Shown here: one piece after another, positions 1-8,590 of the stretch
Layout: each line of letters begins with the position of its first letter
Position numbering within the stretch: the first letter of the stretch is position 1
Source of the DNA: Micromonospora sp. KC723
GTDB lineage: Bacteria; Actinomycetota; Actinomycetes; Mycobacteriales; Micromonosporaceae
Length of the DNA stretch: 42,095 nt
Reading direction: 5' to 3'
Assembly: GCF_004348595.1 (NCBI RefSeq)
Contig: NZ_SMKD01000039.1
Coordinates: forward strand, 1-42,095
Notes under the pieces: model-generated
Seen by the model: the letters and a program-made list of their open reading frames with translations, nothing else
Database searches by the model: none
What the model was told of the DNA's origin: nothing
Position numbers and translations under genes: made by a program

Positions 1-1
1 C

Positions 2-1021
2 ACCCGCCCCGCCGCCGGCGGTGGCCCGGTCGCCGAGGGGACGCTGCTCGGTGTGCCGCGCGTGCTCACCCGCCCGGCCACCCGAGTCCGCGCCGAGGTC
101 ACCGCCGAGACCACCCGGGGTGGGACGGTGCAGGTCCAGGCCCGGGGCTGGCGGGCCACCGGCTGGACCGAGTGGCACGACGTCTCCACCGGCGCGGTCC
201 TCGACCGCCCGGTCACCCGGGTGCAGGCGCGCGTGCTGCTCGCCGCCCCGGACACGCGGGCCACGGTCGGGGTACGCGCCGTCACGCTCACCGCCGACCA
301 CACCGCCGCCCCGGCCCCGCGGCTCGCCGCCACCCCGCTCACCTACCGGGTCTTCGCCACCCGGATCGGTCTGGTCGGCGACCAGACCGCCAACGGCCGG
401 ATCATCCAGCCCAGGGACCACTTCGTGGCGCTGCCCAGCCGACGTGGTCTCGCCCCGCCCAACTCCGGCGACTACACCGTGCGGGTGTGCACCGTCGGCG
501 GTGGTCGCTGCGCGTACGCCCCGGTGTGGGACGTCGGGCCGTGGAACACCCGGGACGACCACTGGAACCCCAGCGCGGTACGGGAGAACTGGAAGGACCT
601 GCCGCAGGGGCTCCCCGAGGCGCAGGCCGCCTACCAGAACGGCTACCACGGCGGACGGGACGAGTTCGGCCGCGTGGTGCTCAACCCCGCCGGCATCGAC
701 CTCGCCGACGGCACCTTCTGGGACGGGCTCCGCCTGACCGACAACGCCTGGGTCGACACGACGTACCTGTGGACCGCCGACGGCCTGCGCGGCGTGGTCG
801 GCTCCGGCCCGCTCAACGTACGCGGCGGGGCCGGCACCGGGTACGCCGTGCGCGGGCTCGCCGCCACGTACGCCCAGGTGCCGATCCAGTGCTACGTGAC
901 CGGTCAGACGGTCAGCGGGCCGTACCGGACCACCAACCGGTGGCACCGGCTGGCCAGCGGCCAGTACGTCAGCCACGCCTACCTCTCCGCCGTCTACGGC
1001 GGCGCCGTACCACCCTGCTGA
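2..1021 (+). CDS. Secreted-type protein with C-terminal SH3-like domain (5' end outside window)
   Basis: The reading frame is open from base 2, so the true start lies upstream and only the last 339 codons are visible; the GTG at 53 is an internal candidate start. The N-terminal visible part is Thr/Val-rich and beta-like. The middle carries VWDVGPWN and a later GIDLADGTFW, which recall double-psi beta-barrel (RlpA-like) proteins of the cell envelope. The last ~65 residues (LNVRGGAGTGYAVRG onward) match a bacterial SH3 domain, a module that commonly binds cell wall. No signal peptide can be checked because the start is missing. A role in the cell wall or as a secreted hydrolase-like protein is inference. 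It converges on the CPCC gene, 40 bases away. Confidence 0.7.
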   Translation, partial: TRPAAGGGPVAEGTLLGVPRVLTRPATRVRAEVTAETTRGGTVQVQARGWRATGWTEWHDVSTGAVLDRPVTRVQARVLLAAPDTRATVGVRAVTLTADHTAAPAPRLAATPLTYRVFATRIGLVGDQTANGRIIQPRDHFVALPSRRGLAPPNSGDYTVRVCTVGGGRCAYAPVWDVGPWNTRDDHWNPSAVRENWKDLPQGLPEAQAAYQNGYHGGRDEFGRVVLNPAGIDLADGTFWDGLRLTDNAWVDTTYLWTADGLRGVVGSGPLNVRGGAGTGYAVRGLAATYAQVPIQCYVTGQTVSGPYRTTNRWHRLASGQYVSHAYLSAVYGGAVPPC

Positions 1022-1061
1022 CCGCCCCGGCCGCCGTGCTCCCCGGACCGGTCGTGGCAGG

Positions 1062-1337
1062 TCAGGGGCGCTCGTCGGGGCGCGGTGGGCGGACCATGTC
1101 CTGGTAGCGGGGGTGGCTGGCGCCGTACACGGCGAAGTTCAGGCGGGCGTGGGTCAGGCTCAACTCACCGTTCGGCCCACCGCGCACATCTTCGGCGTCG
1201 GCGTCGCCCTGCCCGTCGTCGGTCCAGAAACAGACCGGGCAGGTGCCCCCACCGGTCCGGGACGCGCAGCAGGGACAGACCGCAGGAACCCAGAGCTCAC
1301 CCACGGGGAGCAAGCTTTCCACATGGGACGAGGCCAC
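1062..1337 (-). CDS. Cysteine-rich CPCC family protein
   Basis: Encodes 91 residues. A CPCC motif near residues 21-24 and a CPVCFW motif about ten residues later form two cysteine knuckles that should bind one metal ion, probably zinc. The C-terminal half (DAEDVRGGPNGELSL, then LNFAVYGASHPRY) is the conserved signature of the CPCC family (PF14206), which has no established function. The length is typical. The start is uncertain: the GTG at 1337 and the in-frame GTG at 1322 both lack a clear ribosome binding site, and both keep the CPCC motif. It lies alone between two unrelated genes. Confidence 0.75.
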   Translation of the reverse strand: MASSHVESLLPVGELWVPAVCPCCASRTGGGTCPVCFWTDDGQGDADAEDVRGGPNGELSLTHARLNFAVYGASHPRYQDMVRPPRPDERP

Positions 1338-1451
1338 GGCAGGGGTGGTCGGTCCCCGCGATCGCCCGGTTCGGCCGAGGCCAACGGCCCCCAGGGCCGC
1401 CGTCGTCGCCGGTTCCGGTGCCCGCTCGACCGGCCTGCTCGCCGACGCCGG

Positions 1452-2243
1452 TCAACCGCCCGTACCGGTCACCCGAACCAGGTCACCCGGGGTGACCCCG
1501 AGCAGGTCCACCGCCCGACCCCGGTTGACCGCCACCGCCACCAGACCGGCGGAGTCCACGTAGAGCACCAGCGCGCCGTGGGGCGCGTCACCGAAGGTGC
1601 GTCCGCGTACGGCGGGACGACCGGCGACGCGCGGCTCGCCGGGCAGCGCGTCGAGCAGGCCGGCCCCGGCGGCGAGCTGCACGTTGCCGAAGTGGTCGAC
1701 GGTGAGCACCTCGGCGGCGAACCCGTCTGCCTCGCGGCGCAGGACCGGCTCGGGCAGGCGTACCAGGGTTGTCGGGTCGACCGCCGGCCCGGCCTCGACC
1801 GCCGTCGCGCCCAGCGCGAGCCGGGCCGCCACCGGGGCGAAGACGTCCCGGCCGTGGAAGGTGGGCGACACCTGCGGCGCCAGCCAGTCCGGGTTGGCCA
1901 GCTCCACCGCCTCGGTCACGCCGCCCAGCGCGGCGGCGGCCGGCAGCAGCAGGCCGTTGTCCGGCCCGACCAGCAGCCCGCCCGGGGTGACCAGGGCGAC
2001 CCCGCGCCGCGCGGTGCCCACCCCCGGGTCCACCACCCCGACATGCACGCCGTACGGCAGGAACGGCACGGTCTGGGCGAGCACCGCCGCGCCGCGCCGG
2101 ACGTCGGCCGGTGCCACCAGGTGGGTCACGTCGATCACCCGCACCGCCGGGGCCAGCCGGGCGATCACCCCGTGGCAGGCGGCCACGAACCCGTCGCCGA
2201 GTCCGTAGTCGGTGGTCAGGGAGATCCAGGCGGTCGGGGTCAT
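1452..2243 (-). CDS. S-adenosyl-L-methionine hydroxide adenosyltransferase (DUF62 / SAM hydrolase)
   Basis: Encodes 263 residues of the DUF62 family, related to the fluorinase and chlorinase of marine actinomycetes. The usual reaction splits SAM with water to adenosine and methionine. Seen motifs in order are SLTTDYG (substrate Asp near residue 12), VVDPGVG, GPDNGLLLP, TFHGRDVFAP and VDHFGNVQL. These are the SAM-binding and Asp-Arg-His features of the hydroxide adenosyltransferases. The 20-plus-residue loop typical of halogenating relatives is not evident, so a halogenase role is unlikely. The ATG at 2243 is preceded by TAGCCT and six bases with no ribosome site, which suggests a leaderless message. 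Divergent from the lipoprotein gene. Confidence 0.88.
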   Translation of the reverse strand: MTPTAWISLTTDYGLGDGFVAACHGVIARLAPAVRVIDVTHLVAPADVRRGAAVLAQTVPFLPYGVHVGVVDPGVGTARRGVALVTPGGLLVGPDNGLLLPAAAALGGVTEAVELANPDWLAPQVSPTFHGRDVFAPVAARLALGATAVEAGPAVDPTTLVRLPEPVLRREADGFAAEVLTVDHFGNVQLAAGAGLLDALPGEPRVAGRPAVRGRTFGDAPHGALVLYVDSAGLVAVAVNRGRAVDLLGVTPGDLVRVTGTGG

Positions 2244-2249
2244 CCCCGA

Positions 2250-2255
2250 AGGCTA
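2250..2255 (-). promoter_or_regulatory. -10 element of a probable leaderless transcript (SAM hydrolase gene)
   Basis: On the minus strand TAGCCT is followed by six bases (TCGGGG) and then the ATG at 2243. This spacing puts the expected first transcribed base at or within one base of the start codon. No purine-rich ribosome site is present. The leaderless call is inference from the TANNNT rule known in actinobacteria. Confidence 0.45.
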
Positions 2256-2401
2256 GGCCGGATTCCGTACGTCGGCACGACCCACGCCGGCTCGTCCCGC
2301 CGTCCGGGCCGACGCCGAGACCTTCGCGGCGCTGCGCGCCAGCAGGCACCATGGCCGACCGTGGGGTGACGGGCCGGCCGTTCACCCGGCAAACTGCCCG
2401 A

Positions 2402-2947
2402 GTGAAGAAACACCCTCGTGCTCTGACCGTCGCCGGACTCCTGACCGCCCTCGCCCTCTCCGGCTGTGGCGACGATCCCAAGCCCGGCGATCCCTCGTGG
2501 GCCGACGGCTCCGCGAAGCCCGCGCCCACCACCCAGGCGGCCCCGCCCGACGCGCCGCAGCAGGCCGCGCCCACCGGCAGGGCGCCCCGGATCCCGGGGG
2601 AGAGCCCGTCGACCCCGCCGTTCACGATGCCGAAGCGGGACGCGGACGCGCCGGCAGCGCGCGCCGTCGTCGACGCGTTCAAGGCTGCCGGGCTGAAGGT
2701 GACGAACCTGCGCGACCGCAGCGCCGACTGTGGGCCCGACGGGGCCGGCCTCGGCTGCGCCGAACTGCTGGTCACCGACGCGGTGACGGTGTACGTCTTC
2801 CCCGACGAGGCGTACGCGAGCAACCAGACCGACGTCTGGGGCGCCGACGCCTACCGGGCGGGGGCCGTGGTGCTCAGCTACGCCGGCACCAAGACCGGCG
2901 AGGCACAACGCAAACGCTACAACGACGTCCTCGCCAAGCTGGGCTGA
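2402..2947 (+). CDS. Putative lipoprotein, unknown function
   Basis: Encodes 181 residues from the GTG at 2402. This start gives a classical lipoprotein signal: MKKHPR, a hydrophobic stretch, then the lipobox LSGC with Cys22 as the lipid-anchored residue. An ATG at 2351 in frame would add 17 residues before the signal and is less likely. After the anchor comes a Pro/Ala-rich linker (residues ~25-75), then a small domain with two further cysteines (DCGPDGAGLGC) that could form a disulfide. The end (NDVLAKLG) is helical. I do not recognise the family. It probably faces the outside of the cytoplasmic membrane. It converges on lhr. Confidence 0.72.
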   Translation: MKKHPRALTVAGLLTALALSGCGDDPKPGDPSWADGSAKPAPTTQAAPPDAPQQAAPTGRAPRIPGESPSTPPFTMPKRDADAPAARAVVDAFKAAGLKVTNLRDRSADCGPDGAGLGCAELLVTDAVTVYVFPDEAYASNQTDVWGADAYRAGAVVLSYAGTKTGEAQRKRYNDVLAKLG

Positions 2948-3013
2948 GCCGGCAGCCCGCCCCAACCGGGCGGGACCAGGCACGCCCGGGAATGCCCGCC
3001 GCGACCCCGCAGG

Positions 3014-6000
3014 TCAGCCCCGCAGTCGCAGCCCACGCGGGGTGGCCCGGAAACCGGCGGCGGTGAGCGCGTCGCGCAGCGGGGAGGAGTGCACCGCCTC
3101 GCCGTCGGCGCGTTCCACCGACATCGCCCCGAGCGCCCCCGAGTGCACCGCGTCGGCCAGCGCCTTGCCGGCGGCGGCCACCGTGTCGGCGTCGTCGGTG
3201 AAGGAGAGGAGGGTCCGCCCGCCCCGCTCCACGTAGAGCACCAGGTCACCGCCGACCAACACCACCAGCGCGCCGGCCTTGCGGCCGGCCCGGTGCCCGC
3301 CCGTCGGGACGGCCCCGTCGCCCGAGTCGACCACCCGCTCCGGCCACGGCAGCGCGGCGCCGTACGGGTTGGCCGGATCGGTGGCGGCGAGCACCAGCGT
3401 CGCGCCGCCCCGGCCGCGCCCTCCGCCGGTCGGGTCGGCGAGGGCCCGGATCCGGTCCACCGCCCCGGGGACGGCGAACTGGGCCGCGCCCAGCCCCTCC
3501 ACGAAGTAGCCCCGTCGGGCCGCCCCGCGTTCCTCCAGCGCGGACAGCACCGGGTAGACCGCGGCGAACCCGCCGGTCACCTGCTCGGCGACCACCGCGC
3601 CGCGGGTCACCACCCCGTGCCGATCCAACAGCAGGTCGGCCAGGGCGGCGGCCCGTCGGGTCGGGTCGGTGTCCCGCTCCGGCAGGCGGGACCAGCGACC
3701 GGCCACGGTTAGCGGGCCACCGCGGCTGGGCAGCGCCACCCGGCCGGGACGGCGGTGCCGGGTACGCGGGGCCGACGGCCGGGACCGGTGCGCCCCGCCG
3801 CCGCCGAGCACCGCCCGCAGCGGAGCGAGCGTGTCGTTGGTGAGGTGGCCGGCCCAGACCAGGTCCCACACGGCGGCGATCAGCGCCGCGTCGTCGGGGC
3901 CGCCCACCCGGTCCGACAGGGCGCGGAAGAACAGCGCCTGCCCGTCGCCGAGCGCGTCGAGCACCGCGCGGTGCAGCGGGGTGAGGGCCAGCGCCTCGTC
4001 CACCGGGGGCAGCAGCAGCCCGGCGGCGTCCGCGTACGCCAGGGTGACCCAGCCGTCCCCGCCGGAGATCGCGCCGGCGCCGGCCCAGAGCACCTCTCCG
4101 CTGGCGCAGAGCTCGTCGAGCTGGGCGGGGGAGTAGTCCGCCACCCGGGCGGGCAGGACGAGCCGTTCCAGGGCGGACGCCGGCACCGTCGCTCCCTGTA
4201 GTTGCTCGACGGCGGCGGCCAGCGCCGCCACCCCCCGGGCTGACGAGCCGACCTGCTGCCAGCGGGGCAGGAACGCCGCGAGCGCTCGTGGCGGCACCGG
4301 CTCGATCTCCCGCCGCAGCGCGGCCAGACTGCGCCGGCGCAGCAGCCGCAGCACCTCGGCGTCGCACCACTGGGTGCCGACGGTGTCCGGCGCGAACTCG
4401 CCGGAAACCACCCGGCCGGTGGCGGCGAGCCGACGCAGCGCCTGCTCGACCACGTACACGCCGAGCCCGAACCGGGCGGCGCAGGTCGCCGCGGCGAACG
4501 GCCCGTGGGTCCGGGCATACCGGGCGACCAGGTCGCCGAGCGGGTCGGCCACCGGGACGAGGTACGCCTCGGCGACCCCGACGGGCAGCGCCACGCCGAG
4601 CGCGTCGCGCAGCCGGGCGGCGTCCTCGACGACGATCCAGCGTTCCTCCCCGGCGATCCGTACCCGCAACACCCGGCGGGCCGCCGTCAGCTCGGTGAGC
4701 CACGCCGTCGGCACGGCCCGCTCGGCCAGCTCCGCCTCGGTGAGGTCGCCGACGACCCGGAGCAGCTCGACGACGTCCTCGGCGTCGCGGGGGCGGCGCT
4801 GCTCGGTGCGCCAGCGCAACTGCCGCTCCGTCTCGGTGAGCACCGCCGGGTCGAGAAGTTCCCGCAGGTCGACCCGGCCGAGCAGCTCGCCGAGCAGGGC
4901 GGAGTCCAGCGCCAGCGCGGCGGCCCGCCGTTCCGCCAGGGGCGCGTCGCCCTCGTACAGGAACGCGCCGACATACCCGAAGAGCAACGAACGGGCAAAC
5001 GGCGAGGGGCGTTCGGTCTCCACCTCGACCAGACGCACCCGGCGGGCGGCCAGATCGCGCATGTGCTGGGTGAGGGCGGGCTGGTCGAAGACGTCCTGGA
5101 GGCACTCCCGGGCGGCTTCCAGGGTGACCGGGAAGTCGGCGTACTCGCGGGCGACGTCGAGCAGTTGGGCGGCGCGTTGGCGCTGCTGCCAGAGCGGCTG
5201 GCGGCGGCGCGGGTCGCGGCGGGGCAGCAGCAGGGACCGGGCCGCGCACTCGCGGAACCGGGACGCGAACAGCGCGGAGGTGCCGACCGAGTCCTCGACC
5301 AGCTGGCCTATCTCGTCGGCGTCGAAGACCACCACGTCCGCGCCGGGCGGGGTGTCGGCGGTGTCCGGCAACCGCACCACGATCCCGTCGTCCGACGGCA
5401 TCACCTGGGCGTCCACGCCGTACCGCTCGGCGAGCCGGCGACCGATCGCCAGTGCCCACGGCCCGTTGACGCGCGCGCCGAGCACACTGTGCACGGCGAG
5501 CCGCCAGTCGCCCAGCTCGTCGCGGAACCGCTCGACCACCACCGTGCGGTCGTCGGGCAGGGACCGGGTGGCGGCCTGCTGCTCGCGCAGGTACGCCAGC
5601 AGGTTGCCGGCGGCCCAGTCGTCCAGGCCGCCGGCGCGCAGCGCGGCGATGGCCTCGTCGTCGCCGTGGCGCAGCAGGGCGCGGACCCGGGCGCCGATGG
5701 CCCGACCCAGCTCCACCGGCCGGCCGAGTTGGTCGCCCTTCCAGAACGGCATCCGGGCGGCCTGGCCCGGGGCGGGGGAGACCAGCACCCGATCGGGGGT
5801 GATCTCCTCGATCCGCCAGGACGAGGAGCCGAGCAGGAAGACGTCGCCGACCCGGGACTCGTAGACCATCTCCTCGTCCAGTTCGCCGACCCGGGCGGCG
5901 CGTTCCGCGCCGGCCAGGAAGACCCCGAACAGGCCCCGGTCGGGGATGGTGCCGCCGCTGGTGACGGCGAGGCGCTGGGCGCCGGGTCGGCCGGTGAGCA

Positions 6001-7618
6001 CGTCGGCGACGCGGTCCCAGACCAGGCGGGGCCGCAGCTCGGCGAAGGCGGTCGACGGGTAGCGCCCCGACAGCATGTCGAGCACGGCGTGCAGCGCCGA
6101 GTCGGGCAGCTCGGCGAAGGGGGCGGCGCGGCGGACCAGCGCGGCCAGGTCGTCGACCTGCCACGGTTCGAGGGCCACCATGGCGACGATCTGCTGGGCC
6201 AGGACGTCCAGCGGGTTGCGCGGGTAGTGCAGTTCCTCGATGGCCCCGGTGGCCATCCGTTCGGCGACCACCGCGCAGGAAAGCAGGTCGCCCCGGTGCT
6301 TGGGGAAGACCACGCCCCGGGACACCGCGCCGACCTGGTGCCCGGCCCGGCCGACGCGTTGCAGGCCGGCGGCGACGCTGGGCGGCGCCTCGATCTGCAC
6401 CACCAGGTCGACCGCGCCCATGTCGATGCCGAGCTCCAGGCTGGAGGTGGCGACCACGGCGGGCAGTTGCCCGGACTTGAGGGCCTCCTCGATGTGCTTG
6501 CGTTCCTCGCGGGAGACGCTGCCGTGGTGGGCCCGGGCGATCACCGGAGCCGCGCCGGCCGCCGCGCCGGACTGCGCCATCACCTCCGCCGGCGGCCGGT
6601 CGGCCCGCGACGGCTCGACCGCTTCGCCCCGCCGCGCCACCCCCTCTCCGCCCGCGCCGGCGAGCTCCTCGGCGGCCAGTTCGTTGAGGCGCGCGCAGAG
6701 CCGTTCCGCGCTGCGCCGGGAGTTGGTGAAGACGATGGTCGAGCGGTGCGCCCGAACCAGTGAGAAGACCCGCTCCTCGACGGCCGGCCAGATCGAGGCG
6801 CGCCGCACGCCGGGGCCGCCCAGGTCGTCCCCGGGCGGCTCCTGCTCGTCGAGGCGGGTCATGTCCTCCACCGGGACCTGGACGCTCACCTCGATCGTCT
6901 TGGCGGTGGCCGGTTGCACCACGTCGACCGGGCGGGCACCGCCCAGGAAGCGGGCGCAGGCGTCGATCGGCCGGATGGTGGCGGACAGGCCGATCCGCTG
7001 CGCGGGACGGTCCAGCAGCTCGTCGAGGCGTTCCAGGGAGAGCGCCAGGTGGGCGCCGCGCTTGGTGCCGGCCACCGCGTGCACCTCGTCGACGATCACC
7101 GTCTCGACGCCGCGCAGGGAGTCACGGGCGGCTGAGGTGAGCAGCAGGAAGAGCGACTCCGGGGTGGTGATCAGGATGTCCGGCGGGGTGCGGGCGAAGG
7201 CGCGGCGCTCGTCGGCGGGGGTGTCGCCGGTGCGCATGCCGACGGTGATCTCGGGCGGGACGACGCCCAGCCGGGTGGCGGCCTGCCGGATGCCCGCGAG
7301 GGGAGCCCGCAGGTTGCGCTCGACGTCGACCGCGAGGGCCTTGAGCGGGCTGACGTAGAGCACCCGGCAGCGGTGCCGGGCCTCGGCCGGCGCCGGTTGG
7401 CGGGCCAGCCGGTCCAGCGACCAGAGGAAGGCGGCCAGGGTCTTGCCGGATCCGGTCGGGGCGACGACCAACGCATGGCGGCCGGCGGAGATCGAACGCC
7501 AGGCGCCGGTCTGGGCGGCGGTGGGCGCGGCGAAGGCGGCGCGGAACCACTCCCGGGTCGCCGCGCCGAACTCGGCCAGCACCCCGAGCCCGGTTGCCCC
7601 GTCCGCCTGATCGGTCAT
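3014..7618 (-). CDS. lhr: Large helicase Lhr (ATP-dependent DNA helicase)
   Basis: Encodes 1534 residues, the normal size for actinobacterial Lhr, a 3'-to-5' translocating superfamily 2 helicase that unwinds DNA:DNA and RNA:DNA duplexes and is linked to DNA repair. Seen in order: Walker A APTGSGKT (residues 53-60), TTPESL, DEVH box (177-180), SATI (motif III), TNSRRSAERL (motif IV), ATSSLELGIDMG (motif V) and QRVGRAGH (motif VI). The long C-terminal part (~900 residues) is the Lhr-specific core that distinguishes it from ordinary DEAD-box proteins. A ~50-residue Ala/Gly-rich insert follows motif IV. The GGAGG lies very close to the ATG, with AGGA further upstream as an alternative ribosome site. 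Confidence 0.93.
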   Translation of the reverse strand: MTDQADGATGLGVLAEFGAATREWFRAAFAAPTAAQTGAWRSISAGRHALVVAPTGSGKTLAAFLWSLDRLARQPAPAEARHRCRVLYVSPLKALAVDVERNLRAPLAGIRQAATRLGVVPPEITVGMRTGDTPADERRAFARTPPDILITTPESLFLLLTSAARDSLRGVETVIVDEVHAVAGTKRGAHLALSLERLDELLDRPAQRIGLSATIRPIDACARFLGGARPVDVVQPATAKTIEVSVQVPVEDMTRLDEQEPPGDDLGGPGVRRASIWPAVEERVFSLVRAHRSTIVFTNSRRSAERLCARLNELAAEELAGAGGEGVARRGEAVEPSRADRPPAEVMAQSGAAAGAAPVIARAHHGSVSREERKHIEEALKSGQLPAVVATSSLELGIDMGAVDLVVQIEAPPSVAAGLQRVGRAGHQVGAVSRGVVFPKHRGDLLSCAVVAERMATGAIEELHYPRNPLDVLAQQIVAMVALEPWQVDDLAALVRRAAPFAELPDSALHAVLDMLSGRYPSTAFAELRPRLVWDRVADVLTGRPGAQRLAVTSGGTIPDRGLFGVFLAGAERAARVGELDEEMVYESRVGDVFLLGSSSWRIEEITPDRVLVSPAPGQAARMPFWKGDQLGRPVELGRAIGARVRALLRHGDDEAIAALRAGGLDDWAAGNLLAYLREQQAATRSLPDDRTVVVERFRDELGDWRLAVHSVLGARVNGPWALAIGRRLAERYGVDAQVMPSDDGIVVRLPDTADTPPGADVVVFDADEIGQLVEDSVGTSALFASRFRECAARSLLLPRRDPRRRQPLWQQRQRAAQLLDVAREYADFPVTLEAARECLQDVFDQPALTQHMRDLAARRVRLVEVETERPSPFARSLLFGYVGAFLYEGDAPLAERRAAALALDSALLGELLGRVDLRELLDPAVLTETERQLRWRTEQRRPRDAEDVVELLRVVGDLTEAELAERAVPTAWLTELTAARRVLRVRIAGEERWIVVEDAARLRDALGVALPVGVAEAYLVPVADPLGDLVARYARTHGPFAAATCAARFGLGVYVVEQALRRLAATGRVVSGEFAPDTVGTQWCDAEVLRLLRRRSLAALRREIEPVPPRALAAFLPRWQQVGSSARGVAALAAAVEQLQGATVPASALERLVLPARVADYSPAQLDELCASGEVLWAGAGAISGGDGWVTLAYADAAGLLLPPVDEALALTPLHRAVLDALGDGQALFFRALSDRVGGPDDAALIAAVWDLVWAGHLTNDTLAPLRAVLGGGGAHRSRPSAPRTRHRRPGRVALPSRGGPLTVAGRWSRLPERDTDPTRRAAALADLLLDRHGVVTRGAVVAEQVTGGFAAVYPVLSALEERGAARRGYFVEGLGAAQFAVPGAVDRIRALADPTGGGRGRGGATLVLAATDPANPYGAALPWPERVVDSGDGAVPTGGHRAGRKAGALVVLVGGDLVLYVERGGRTLLSFTDDADTVAAAGKALADAVHSGALGAMSVERADGEAVHSSPLRDALTAAGFRATPRGLRLRG

Positions 7619-7712
7619 GCCTCCATCCTGCCTCGCCGGTGTGACATCCCCTCCGGCCCGGACGCTCTTCTGGGCAGTGGCCGTTCTTATTGGGCAGACC
7701 AGGCACGAGACC

Positions 7713-7757
7713 GTTAAGTCCTAGATAACTGGTTGCTAGCGGAGCGCAACATAAAGT
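7713..7757 (+). promoter_or_regulatory. AT-rich control region of the small gene at 7797
   Basis: This is one of the most AT-rich stretches in the window. It holds TAAAGT at 7752-7757 as a -10 candidate, about 40 bases before the ATG. It also has two short inverted repeats: GTTA/TAAC (7713-7729) and GTTGC/GCAAC (7732-7750). The second lies just upstream of the -10 and could be a regulator site. No convincing -35 is visible. Confidence 0.35.
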
Positions 7758-7796
7758 AACTTCACTGCAGCGTGGCGTCGGGCAGAGGGGGATCGG

Positions 7797-8174
7797 ATGA
7801 CCGTCGAGCAGCACGGCCTGAGATCCGGCACCGATGTGCTCATCCGCAAGGTCGACAGCCATCTCGCCGCCGTCCGGAGCGGTCTGCGCGGCGCCGAGCT
7901 GGAGCTCGCCGAGCATCTCGCCCGTACCCTGCGTGAGCTGGTCGTCTCCACCGCCCAGGCCAGCGCCGCCGACCGGGCCCAGGTGCGGGCCGCGGTGCAC
8001 TACTTCGTGCTGCGCCGGGAGAGCCGCGGCAACCTGCTCTCGGTGCGTTCCCTCACCGCCGCCCAGCGGGTGGTCAACAAGGTCGTCCGTCAGCTCGGCC
8101 GTCCGGACCTGCTGGTCGAGGCCCGCTGGGACCGGGAGCCGGCCGTGCCGGCCGGCGACGTCGTCCTGCGCTGA
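7797..8174 (+). CDS. Small conserved-looking protein of unknown function
   Basis: Encodes 125 residues with a good ribosome site (GAGGGGGA) before the ATG. Residues ~15-60 and ~60-110 are predicted helical and charged (alternating Leu/Ala and Glu/Arg), with no membrane segment, signal peptide or cysteine. The middle contains VHYFVLRRESRG and RSLTAAQRVVNKVVRQLG. Codon use is typical GC-rich coding use, so the gene is believable. I do not recognise the family. It is monocistronic: divergent from lhr and separated by 416 bases from mrpA. The elaborate AT-rich upstream region suggests regulated expression. Confidence 0.7.
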   Translation: MTVEQHGLRSGTDVLIRKVDSHLAAVRSGLRGAELELAEHLARTLRELVVSTAQASAADRAQVRAAVHYFVLRRESRGNLLSVRSLTAAQRVVNKVVRQLGRPDLLVEARWDREPAVPAGDVVLR

Positions 8175-8590
8175 CCCGGGTCCCGGCCGGCTGTCCCGAT
8201 CCCGGCCGCCGCGCCTTTCGCCGTCCCGGGCGGGTGCGGCGATCCGTCCCGTCCAGGCGGGACCGCGGTGTGCCCTGCCGGCCACGCGCGCCCGCCACGT
8301 CCACCCGCCGCTCGCCCGGCCGACCCGCCACCGACCGGCTGCCCTCTCGGCACGGGACGTCGCCAGCCGTGCGGCTCGCCGACGCGGCCCGGCGGCAGCC
8401 CGCGCGTGGTCACCTGATCCGGATGTGTACTCAAGTCCCCTAGCCTCCGCCGACATCCGGACCACCACCACTCACGACGCAATGGCCAGATTTCGGTAAA
8501 ACCGCCCGCAACCCGGTGAACTGGCGTGTGATCAGTGCTGGCCGGGACATTCCGACCCGGCGCGCGCCGCCAGCTCGACGGGGAGGACGC
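8175..8590 (+). promoter_or_regulatory. Intergenic region and 5' leader of the mrp operon
   Basis: This 416-base gene-free stretch precedes the Mrp operon. The first ~230 bases show only GC-rich spacer. From 8418 to 8461 there is a perfect 9-bp inverted repeat (TCCGGATGT ... ACATCCGGA) flanking a TAGCCT hexamer at 8441-8446 that could be the -10 of the operon. The implied leader would be about 140 bases and includes an AT-richer patch near 8490-8505. I recognise no known riboswitch in it. Confidence 0.4.

Noticed and set aside
1452..2243. Possible fluorinase/chlorinase
   Set aside because: Motifs fit the water-using DUF62 enzymes and the extra loop of the halogenases is not apparent.
4505..6763. 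Long plus-strand open frame (752 codons) opposite lhr
   Set aside because: It is antisense to a clear helicase with all motifs. Long antisense frames are expected in very GC-rich genes, and the product (Gly/Asp/Arg-rich, low complexity) has no domain.
8447..8590. Possible riboswitch (Na+ or c-di-AMP type) in the mrp leader
   Set aside because: I could not match the conserved core of any riboswitch class I know. A covariance-model search would decide.
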